Part shown: positions 45,192-55,339 of the stretch, in pieces
Layout of the letters: each line of letters begins with the position of its first letter
How positions within the stretch are numbered: position 1 is the stretch's first letter
DNA from: Silene conica
Lineage: Eukaryota > Streptophyta > Magnoliopsida > Caryophyllales > Caryophyllaceae
Direction of reading: 5' to 3'
NCBI GenBank assembly: GCA_029255685.2
Contig: CM055318.2
Span: 11,041,001 to 11,105,000, forward strand
Length of the DNA: 64,000 nt
Notes under the pieces: model-generated
Told to the model about the DNA's origin: nothing
The model's database searches: none
What the model saw: only the letters and a program-made list of their open reading frames with translations
Made by a program: the position numbers and the translations under genes

Positions 45192-48100
45192 TTACATGTA
45201 CCTGAACGCTGGTCTTGGGTTCGAATACGCAACTCGAGCAGCCTCGCTTTTCTGCCGAATATCCTCGTAAAGTTTCAGGGATGCTTCTGAGAACTTCGTT
45301 AGCTTATCAAGCACCTTTGTCAGACTCGTGTGAATGCTGCCCAAATTTCCAGAGTTATCCTCGCTTCTTTCTTCTTCTCCTCCTTCCGCTTTTTCATCTT
45401 TCCCTTCTACATCGTCTTTGTTCTCTTGAGAAACCGCATCCTTGTTTTCATTTGCCTGCAATGCAATTTTCCAGACAGTAAATAAAATACCAAAGCGATA
45501 ATTAGTAACAATGTTTGTAATTCCTCGAGTCTGAGAGTAGAATAGCCAAAATCAGGTTCAACCAAAATCTATGAGTAATGAAGGGAGGTATGTTTTCGAT
45601 CTGGTGTAAACCTCAGAGCTTGATTTTTTTTGTTCATTTACTATCGAACACATTTGTTTAGAAATGAGTTAAAAACAACTTACATGTTGTTGCTTTACTA
45701 GGAAATGAAGATCCGTCAAGAAGTTTCTGATAGCGTCACTGACATCTTCAGAGGGCAAGGCTCTAATTCCAGCAGACCAATCTCGGCAAAGAACAAATAT
45801 GGGAGGGGCTATGACCCGACGAGGAGAAAACGGCCTTCGACTTCCCCGAGTGCGCTCCTGAGGCAGCATTACACAGTTTTGTAGCCAGCCATTGAGAGCT
45901 TCTACGTAGGATGTGTGACTGTTCATCCAGTCAGCAAAGCTAACACCAAAGCACTCGAACTCATATTGAAGTTGAGACATGATTTCCTTGCGTGTATCGC
46001 CTAAAGGAGTACCCAGGGAAGTCTTGGCATGGTAAGCTAATGAAATTGTTATGTACTGTGCATGGTGGCATTCTAGCATCGCTTTCCACATTCTGATGAA
46101 TCTGCCGGAAAAAAAAAAAAAGCCCAATAATTATTAAGATCCCCGGTTAGTCAGCTAATTGTATTTAATCATTTTAATGAATAAGGTATATTATTATATC
46201 AAATACTTTCTTTGCTTATTGTTTTTATTTTATACGACTTGAAGTCTACATATATATCAGTATATCACCCCAATGTCTCACGAGCTCTCATAAAGGGCCG
46301 GGTAAGGAGGGATCGAATGACTTCAACCTACTGACACGACATGACCCTCAGACAGGTCATTAGTCCAAACATGAAACTTTTTCATCAAACAGCTGCCCGA
46401 AACTCTTGACAATCTCATCGTTTCTGATACATGCTACTGAGTCAGAGTAACAAAGATCCTAAAACCAAAGGGCACTGGATCGTTCAAATGCTGGCCTGCA
46501 TTATTTTCTTCATGCAGATTGGATATTCTATGGAAACGATTGGCTAAACCCATTATTTAGTATTTAAATATTTGCAACTCTGCTATGTTTCTAAGCCCAC
46601 TTCTTTAGTTTTCTTGGTCAGGGATCTTTCAATAGTCGACACCGACAGAGGACCATAATGAAAAATTCATACCCGGTAATTAATTCAGTGAGTTGTGGCA
46701 GCAACTCTTCATCTCTCATTTTCTCGATGCGCTTTGCGATAGAATCCACGGCATGAAGGGCCACCCTGATGCGCGAATGCAGATCCTTCACGGCTGTTCT
46801 GGTCTTATCAATTACATGAGTACTAATATCCTTGGCAAACTGATGCCTAAGTTGGTCACATTTCTTATCATAGTGCTTCCTGATAACTTCACTAGCCTAT
46901 GCAAAACCAAATTAGAGCAGAAACGTTAGATAATTAGCACAAATTCTTACGAGCCAGGGTCATGATAAGATTATCGTGAAACTGACCCCCGTATTACAAT
47001 AGTTATTTTTTTCAGTATTTGGGTGGTTAACGAAATAACGAGTATATGGGTAGCGCACTAGCACCTCTACTCTGTGGTTGAAGATTTATTTTTGGACGGG
47101 GAAATACTTCCTAGTTCCCTACATGATGGGAGTCCAAAAGGGACAAATGGGGTAAACAACACACAAATGCTCATAGTCCTCCAACATTCCATGCACTTCT
47201 ATCCGCAAAAGGCTTCGATGCATACATCCTCACATTTACTACAAAATCTAATTATCATGAAATATGGAAGTTCAATCATTTGGTTATGGAGCTGGGTTCT
47301 CCAATTGGATGGCCCTCTGGTAGTCTTAGCAACGCCAACTCTGAACATGATAATCTCATTACAAGACGAACAATTGCACTACATTAACCTTCATCGACAC
47401 TCTACCAGTATTTCACACACAAGCTTGCACTGTATAGACGAACCTCTACCTTATCGAGCATGAGAAGGACAAAATGTACAAATTTATAGCATAGCCTCAT
47501 ATTGAATATTAGAAACTACTTAATTTTGAAAAAAGCGGGATTCTATGTAACATATGACTAACATTCTTCAACGTAGAAGTGTAATACTATTTGTCAGATT
47601 ACTAATCTTGATCCTAACGTGGTTAATCATTCTTTCAACAGTAGACTATCTCATATCAAGTTCAGCTAGGAATGCACCTCTATCAACAAAGCAAAGTAAT
47701 GTGGATTTAATGAATGTTAAATGCATCTCCCACAAATGAGATGAATAAAACACCCACACACTACATTCGAGCTGCTAAAAGATACTCCCTCTATATCAGT
47801 CAATAAGCCCCAAAGTTCAAATTTTTCCTCACGGAGACTTGCAAATGGGGTATTACGGAAATGGAGGGAGTATGACTATATGACTATATGAATGAATGAG
47901 GAAATGAATGAATACCTTGACTTCATCATATAGTTTCCTCTCCCACGCATATAACCTGTCAAGAGTAGAGGAATGACTTCCTGAAATCATGAAGAAATCA
48001 TCGACACAATCACTTCCACTGTCATCGGCATCATCTTTTGACGAGGCAAGCGGATTCCTTGATGATGATGATTGTGAAGACATGGACCGGTTCCACACGA

Positions 48101-50319
48101 TAATTTTGGGTGCACTTTGTGAGTCTATGAAATAGATTAAGATGCAGTTATATGATCAGCAAATGACAGTGCCGCTATCTAGTACAAAGTAATCTATATA
48201 ATCACACAATCAGTTAGTGACACATCACGTCATCACATATCTATCAGCTATTTCCTGCTTGTCCTCTTTCAAACACGGATTATAATGACTACAAGGTTTT
48301 CTGAACTGCTGGTCTTCTAGAGATGAAGTCTGTTAAACAATAAGATATGTCTGCGCCAACCTAAGAAAACACTTTAGTAACTATGTTGGACTACTTTCTA
48401 AGTTCTAACAAATACGGAGACTAAAATGAGTGAAAAGTTACACAACCAAATACTTCCACAGATAAGTAAATAGACTAAGGCCTCGTTTGGTTGTCATACG
48501 GGAATTAATTTCCCATGATTTTGCAAAACACGTGAATTGGCCAATTCATGTGAATTGCCTAAAATTCGTTTGGTTGACATCCTGGAGTTGAATTGATACA
48601 GGAGTTTCCAATTACCTAGGGGGCCCTAGGTAATCAAATTGCTCCATAATGGAGGAGTTGGAAATTCCTAGGAAAAAGAAAATCTCATGATTTGGAGTAA
48701 CCAAACATCCTCATTTTTTCCAAATCATGGGATTTCCCAATTCACCCATTTTTATAGGGGCAACCAAACGAGTCCTAAATTCCATAGTATACAACAACGC
48801 AATCGCCTACAAAATGGTAACTTGGTAAGAGGGGTCAGATGTATGTAACTCATGGTTAAAAAACCCCAAGAGGCTCTTTGCAGAAGACACATAATTAATG
48901 TCATAAAATACATCTACTTCATGATGCAAGAAGCATAGAGAGTTTAGTTACTTATTTCACTCAGTTATCTCATATTTTCAAAGACGAAGAATTGTGGATC
49001 TTTGCCACCCGTAGAAAATGGAAACGGAATTAGTACTATGGCATGATTATCATGAAACAAACATGCTTGTTACATTGTTGCTAATATTAAATTGGAATTC
49101 TAGAAACTATTTGCAGCTAACAATGATAAGAACCTTACCATTAGAGGCATGCACACTTTTGCTGCGACAACAAACCAGATGACAAGCTGCCAAAGAACTC
49201 AATGGTGACGAGCTCCCTACAACATTAGCATGATTATTATTACATCACAAGCTTTCTCCGTAATTTCAACAATGAACATAGAAACTTGTGAGACGGCCTT
49301 AAACCTGAGACCAACCATTAACCCTCTAACAACTCGAGGAATGCATACACAATTGGTTAGTCTCACATTTGAGACCGTCTCAAACAAGGCGCACTAAACT
49401 ATGATACAATGATCAAGTTCCTAGGACAAACATAAAAATCAGTTTCAGAAATCAAACTACCTTTGGCCTCAGCATATCCAACTCTGATTTTATTAGCTTC
49501 AAGCAACCTAGAGACCTCTTTTCCCGACTCAGAAGCTCGAAAGAACTTATGCTCAATATCCTTAATACTAGACAGAAAATCCTTAGCCCTATGAGTAATA
49601 AACTCAGAAGCATCCTCCCTTTCCTCATTCAATTCCTTATCAACTCCATCCTTACTCGTATTCACTTTCGAGCTCGAATTCTCCAACATCAATCTCTCCT
49701 CATCTTTCCTCCCCAAACACTCATTTCTACTCACCCCATTCTCATTCTTCCCAACTTCTACAACATCATCCTTCTCACCACCACCCACAAACCTAAAACT
49801 CTCACCATCACCATTATCATCACCACCAGGGTCAAAGAAATCCCATGACCCACAATCTGGTGGCGGAGGCGGCGGCGGTAGAACTAATGGCTCATCATCA
49901 TTATTACCATTACCATTATCAACAAAAGTATGCATGTTAGTAGAAGGATTATACCTAAAAGTAACAGCACCATTATTATTAACACCGCCAGATTTCATGT
50001 AACTTAACCTATGATTCTCAGAAACAGTAGTTTCAGCATCGTCATTATCAGCAAGATGAGAAGGCGAAGGAGAAGGAAATGTATCAAGTTCAGTAGTAGT
50101 ATTAGTGTTACCAGAAGGTGAAAGTGAGGATTCTAACAATACTTCAGCTTCAGCAAAACGATGCAGTGCCATCCCAATGTTCTTCAGAGATTGAATGTAA
50201 GATACATGTGCTGCTGCAATACTGTACCTTGAATCAATCCCTTGTTTTATCATCTTTTTCCGAAGTCTGCACATTTTTAGTGCTTCTGTTTTGTCTGATT
50301 TTGAGTTTGCTCCACCCAT
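45192..50319 (-). CDS. DUF630/DUF632 protein (NRG2/APSR1-like)
   Basis: Six exons: 50319-49461, 49216-49139, 48124-47916, 46896-46673, 46101-45684 and 45455-45192, joining in phase to 683 residues. DUF630 is at the N-terminus (MCRLRKKMIKQGIDSRYSIA then AAHVSYIQSLKNIGMALHRF). The middle is acidic and low in complexity, with a polyproline run. DUF632 covers about 365-680: STLDRLYAWERKLYDEVKAS, CDQLRHQFAKDIS, DLHSRIRVALHAVDSIAKRI and FIRMWKAMLECHHAQYITIS. MGGANSK fits an N-myristoylation signal (Gly2, Ser6). Family members include NRG2, a nitrate regulator; Arabidopsis At4g39790 is my remembered closest match. The splice acceptor of exon 3 (TTTCATAG) was chosen over one 10 bp downstream because only it keeps phase. 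Two introns hold small transposons. Confidence 0.9.
46897..47915 (-). other. intron 3 of the DUF630/632 gene
   Basis: No coding content. Contains a very short Stowaway-like unit (47785-47870, ends CTCCCTCTAT and CTCCCTCCAT in reverse, TA on both sides). Confidence 0.5.
48479..48775. mobile_element. PIF/Harbinger-like MITE H5 in intron 2 of the DUF630/632 gene
   Basis: 297 bp. Ends GGCCTCGTTTGGTTG and, in reverse, GGACTCGTTTGGTTG (14 of 15), flanked by TAA at 48476-48478 and 48776-48778. The interior is rich in CAAATCATG/CATGAATTGG phrases and non-coding. Confidence 0.85.
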
Positions 50320-51053
50320 TTTTGAAAGATTCTGGGGGAAAAATCAGGGTTTTGGGAGTTATAGTGTTGATTTGGAGATGGGTATTGGGTAATGCAGAAA
50401 GTTTTGATCTTTTTGAAGAGGTAAATTAAAACTGAGGTTTTGAATGTGGGTATTAGAAAAAGATTGGTTCTTTACTGAAGAAAGCGAACAATAATTATTG
50501 GGTAAGACCGTCTTATAAAGGAGTACTTAAATTTAATTTGTGGAAATGGGATATTAATGAGAGGGGGTTATTGGTTGAATGAACAAGAAAAAACAGTGAA
50601 AAAAAGTACAGAAAACTGAAAAACAAAATGGAAAAGAAAGGAAAAAGGCAGAAAATTTGATGAAATATTAGTAAGGGGAGGTTAAAGTAGAGTAAAATGG
50701 AGAATAATGACAAAGATTAGTGGGAAAACAGAGTGAAAATGTTCATAGTGGGAGTGCCAAAAGGAGCAAGAATGAAGAGAAAGAAAGCAAAAATAAAAAA
50801 GTAGGGAGGGGAGGGAAGGGAAGGGCCTCGGGTAGTGGGATGAATATACAGTAACTACTCCCTGACTCTGAATTTAAGTGCCATTTTGTATCTTTCTACC
50901 CAAAAGCATTCCAGTCATTATTAAAACCGGTCAAATATCCGTCTACCCAAATTTATAGTCATAACTCCGATAAAATTGATCGGACTCGACACTTTGAATT
51001 CAACACACAAATTCGAAATAACTTGATTTGAATGTTTTACTATTATATATAGA

Positions 51054-51792
51054 CTAGTTTTACTCTCGTGCAAATGCACGAGTTTAATGTTATTAAATTG
51101 AAAACATCAATAAGAAGATGAATATATTTAAAATAAAGGTATAATTATAGTATTATAATTATACCAATTTAAAATGTATAAATAAATGTAGGTAAAAACA
51201 AAGCGTTAGTTCGACAATATAAAAATAAACAAATTCTTATTTAAGACTACTCAAATATATATGTATGATGAGTACAAGTTATACAACCATATAATATAAA
51301 CTCCGTCACTCTAACTACCAAAAAATAACTCTGACCATATAGGATTATATGAGGTTGATTTTTCTACCTACAAAATGATTATTCATGATTTTTATTTCCG
51401 ATAATTAATTTTATTTGATTCTTTTTGTTCTTTTCATCCCGATATTATAATTTGGATATCAAGGTTAAATTTGGTGTATAATTATATGAATTTGCTTTAA
51501 TTTATTAGTTTGAAAATTATTAATTTCTAATCGTTGGAACATATGATTTTTTGTACTTTTTAAATTTTTCATTTTTTATTTTTTGTATTTTTTGTTTTGC
51601 ATAAAAAATTTATATCATGAATTTAACATATGAAAATGAATATTTTGAAATCGAAAGTGTGAAATGAAAAGCAAATAAAATTGGAGGAGAGACTAATTAA
51701 ATAGCAGAAGAAGATGATGGTGGGACCCAATTACCCTAAATCATATAGCCAATGGGAATCCTCCAAAAGTTATCCCTTTTATAGTAAAGGGA
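51054..51792 (-). mobile_element. Helitron-like non-autonomous element (family 2)
   Basis: 739 bp, reverse orientation. Its 5' end TCCCTTTACTATAAAAGGGA is preceded by A. The 3' end has hairpin CTCGTGCATTTGCACGAG, then AGTAAAA and CTAG, followed by T. Its 5' end resembles that of the element at 60235-60636. Confidence 0.65.
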
Positions 51793-51973
51793 TTATTGTT
51801 AATAAATAACTTGATAATTATAAACTCAAAAATAACCCGACAGAAAGCCTACATATCCGAATTGACCCGACACAAGTAACCTATTTGTCAAGTCAAATAA
51901 TTTTATTTACGGTAAGATTATCGATAATTTTGAGACAACTTTGTTAAGTCCCGTTATAAAACTCATCCAATAC

Positions 51974-52440
51974 CTAGGTAACACCAAACCAAACACTACA
52001 CAGACATGTGACACGGCATGTCATGAAATTTAGGACGTGGGACATGTTATTTAAATTTAATAAAATATACATTTTATATTTATAAATGATACTCCGTAGA
52101 TTTTATTTTTGTAAACGTATATAATTTAAATTTTAAATAAGTAGAGGTAAATTTTACCCTTAATAATAACTCATTTTTTATCCAAACTAATATTCTAATT
52201 AATCTCTTTCAATAGCGCATTTCTCGTCTGAAAAACATAATTCACCCCAAATGATGACCAGATACCGTGGACACGCGATGAACATGACTCAAATATCATG
52301 GACACGCGTCGAACACGTGCCCACATAAATGAAGAAAATTAGACACGACTTTATAGGTGTCTGACACGTTTCGGCATGTGTCCGTGAAGTGTGGTGCGAC
52401 TCATTACGAAAAGTGTCCGTGCTACGACGGTGTTACCTAG
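51974..52440. mobile_element. unclassified MITE, CTAGGTAACACC ends
   Basis: 467 bp. Perfect 12-bp inverted ends CTAGGTAACACC; the ends are rich in GTGTCCG/ACACG phrases. The element at 58488-58866 is a relative in the opposite orientation. No clear target duplication, so the superfamily is open. Confidence 0.55.
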
Positions 52441-52460
52441 CCCAAGACTATCAATAATTT

Positions 52461-52655
52461 CACAAAATCTTATTTGCAACTGCACTATCCGTCGCAAGCT
52501 TGTGACGGATACCGTTTTCTCTCACAAAATATCCACTTTTTCTCTCTCTCCAACACTATTCATGTGGTCCCTTTCTCCACTAACTCATTCTGTATCCATT
52601 TTATCTCACAAAATATCCGTCACAAATGGTGACCCATCGCAAGCAAGACTTACTA
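52461..52655 (+). mobile_element. MULE-like MITE, copy E of the CCGTCACAA family
   Basis: 195 bp, nearly the same interior as copy C (CTCACAAAATATCCACTTTT, ACTATTCATGTGGTCC). Perfect 9-bp duplication CAATAATTT at 52452-52460 and 52656-52664. Confidence 0.88.
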
Positions 52656-53275
52656 CAATAATTTATCAAATTCTTAAGTTAAGTCTCAATAATAAAGAAA
52701 TAATAAAAGAGAAAAGTTAATGTAACATAATCTAATACTATAAAAAGTCTAATGGATGATCTTACCTAGTATATTCATCCTATAGAATATAATGAATGAC
52801 AAAATTGTTATATAACGTCCTATGTTTTACTTGTTATGCCACCTAATTTTTTTTATGTATTCCTAATTTGCCTTTAGGTATCTACATAAGATTTAGTAAA
52901 AGTTAAGTATCGTTTTATCGGATGTGTGTTATAGAGACGATATTTATAACAACTAATTATCGTTTTATCATATTAAAAAAATGAACTAAAATTTCTTTTA
53001 CATATTTATAAACGACAATAAATAAAAATAATACTATTATAGTAACAATTTTAATTTGCTAACTTTTACAATAAAAACATAAAATTTAAAACGACCATAC
53101 AAATTGGGACACAAGACTAAGAAACGAAAACTTAAAATGACCATAATTTTGCACTTGAGTGTCCGTTTTTTGAAAATATCCGAAGGTTATAGCCGTTTTA
53201 TGTTTTTTTTCTAATCGACAAATTTTTCTTTCTCGTTTTAAGTTTGTATCGCCAAATTTAAAATCATTGTTATTA

Positions 53276-53562
53276 CTCTCTCCTATTTTGGATAACTGTC
53301 TCATTATCCATTTTCGTCTATTCACAATAATGTCTCATTGTCCATTTTTGGTAAACTTTTATACTTATTTTAATCACTACAACCCACATTAATATACATC
53401 TTACCCCACAACATTACTTATTTTAATCACTCTACTCGTAATAATATTCAATTTGCCTCACCCCAATTTTCTTACACCACACTATATTTTTCATTATTTA
53501 ACTACATTTCCTAATTTTCGTGCCATTGTCGAAATGGAACAGTTATCCGGAATAGGAGAGAG
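53276..53562. mobile_element. Stowaway-like MITE, degenerate
   Basis: Ends CTCTCTCCTATTTTGGATAA and, in reverse, CTCTCTCCTATTCCGGATAA; TA is kept only on the left. Same family as 43547-43832. Confidence 0.7.
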
Positions 53563-53938
53563 AGTTTTATTATTGACTGTTGTTTATAAGTAAAATTAGT
53601 TTGTTAGTTCATTTTTTTCCATTATTATAAAACGATAATTAGTTTATTTCTAAAAATCGTCTCGGTAACCCTTATGTCAGAAAACGATATTTCATTTTAC
53701 TTAATTTAATTTGGATGCCCAATAACGAATTAAGATGAAAAAATGAGGCCGAAACAAGTAAAAAAAATGATTAATATAACAAATCTCTGAAACAAAATAA
53801 AAAAAATATACACAAATTCTCGTTGAAGTCCCACACCATCCGTCACAAGCTGGGGATAGGATAGTAGTCCTCTCACAAAATGTAAGTGCGCTACTTATGA
53901 AATGCTCAATTTGCAGTAGGGAGGATCATACATCCGAG

Positions 53939-54377
53939 GTATTACCACCAAGTTTATATTTTTTGAGCATTTATAATAATGTTTTTGAGTTTTCTTTTAA
54001 AAATTATGAGTATCGGTATAAAGTTTTTGAGTTAAGTTATTAAAACATTAAGCTCAAAAACATTACATATAAACTTAGTTATATTTTAGCTTTAATGAAA
54101 AAAAATTAAAGTCTAACTTATAAATTTTTATAAGCTCCGAAAAAATATATATGCTGAAAAACAAATAAAGTTTTACGTAATAAGCTCAAAAAAAAAACTT
54201 ATATGCTAAAAAACAAATAAAGTTCAAGATAATAAGCTCAAAAAAATATTCTTAAGCTCAAAAAAATGTTCGTATGCTCAAAAAAATATTTATAAGCTCA
54301 AAAAAGTATTAATATGCTCAAAAAAATATACATATGCTCAAAAACTAAGAAAACTGTAAGGTAGTACCTCCGATGTA
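53939..54377. mobile_element. unclassified MITE with AAGCTCAAAAA tandem repeats
   Basis: 439 bp. Ends TACATCCGAGGTATTACC and, in reverse, TACATCGGAGGTACTACC (16 of 18). The right half (54175-54345) is a tandem series of TAAGCTCAAAAAAATAT-like units with a period of about 20 bp. No target duplication was recognised. Confidence 0.55.
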
Positions 54378-54684
54378 GGTTCCTATTTCTCTTCAATTTG
54401 CTCCCACTTGTTTTCTCACCTGCTTTATTACGAAGGGGATATATTCGTTTTCAGTCTGTGACGGTCCTAACAGATAGTATTGTTACAAATAAGATGTTTT
54501 GAAACTTTTTAAAAAAAAACAAGTACAGTATCTTGCATGAGATTTGAACAGTATTCAGATTTCAGCAGGAGTTGGAAACCAAATGCTTGAATTGACACGC
54601 CACAAAAATCAAGTTACTGCGAAGAAACCAAAAGTCTTTTTACTTTTCTCCATAAAATATTCCATAATCTCTTCTTCCTGATCA

Positions 54685-55264
54685 TCTAATCTATATAAAT
54701 TACGAAACATTTATCAGGCTGTGGTTGCGCCACGTCATACATCCAACTTCTAATTTTTTTTTTTTAATTCACTCAGGTGGGTCCCGCACAATAACTTATG
54801 ATTTACATGCACAAAAACCGCCTAATATTCTACGTATTCCAAATAAATGTCTAAAATCGTAGATTACGAAACATTACACACATTTTTATATACATCAATT
54901 AATTAGAAATAGATGTTGTGATAATTAGACTACAATTTATTTAGATGATTAAAATATTATAATTAATAACAATTTACAACAATAATAAACCGAATATACA
55001 AAATTTGAAACATTATTAAAACATTTTTTGCGTGATTAATTGATTATTAATAAAAGTATACATTATCAGACGTATGTTCATTTAATTTTTATTTTACAGA
55101 CACATATTTTAAAAAAGTACGACAAAGATGAAAATCATAATTGTCTGAAATATATTAACGAAAATTTAATTCATCTAAAAAGGAAAACAAAACGAGTTAG
55201 CAATTATTATAATAACAAACTTTAAAACAGCATACCCGTGCAATTTGCACGGGTTTAAAACTAG
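54685..55264 (+). mobile_element. Helitron-like element just upstream of the GH81 gene
   Basis: 580 bp. 3' hairpin ACCCGTGCAATTTGCACGGG then TTTAAAA and CTAG, followed by T. The proposed 5' end TCTAATCTATATAAATTACG is preceded by A. Non-coding. It ends 75 bp before the GH81 start codon. Confidence 0.6.
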
Positions 55265-55339
55265 TTTTATTTAAATTTTAAACCTCTTCTCTCTATCTCT
55301 AATGCAAAACCCTCTTCAAACATTCTCAAAGTTTTAACA

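Larger units (their letters stand above)
52740..54684. other. intergenic, repeat-derived
   Basis: No gene. Holds a degenerate Stowaway (about 53276-53562), a truncated piece of the CCGTCACAA MITE (from about 53813) and the unclassified element at 53939-54377. Confidence 0.45.

Noticed and set aside
49549..49848. 99-codon plus-strand frame
   Set aside because: Antisense to exon 1 of the DUF630/632 gene.
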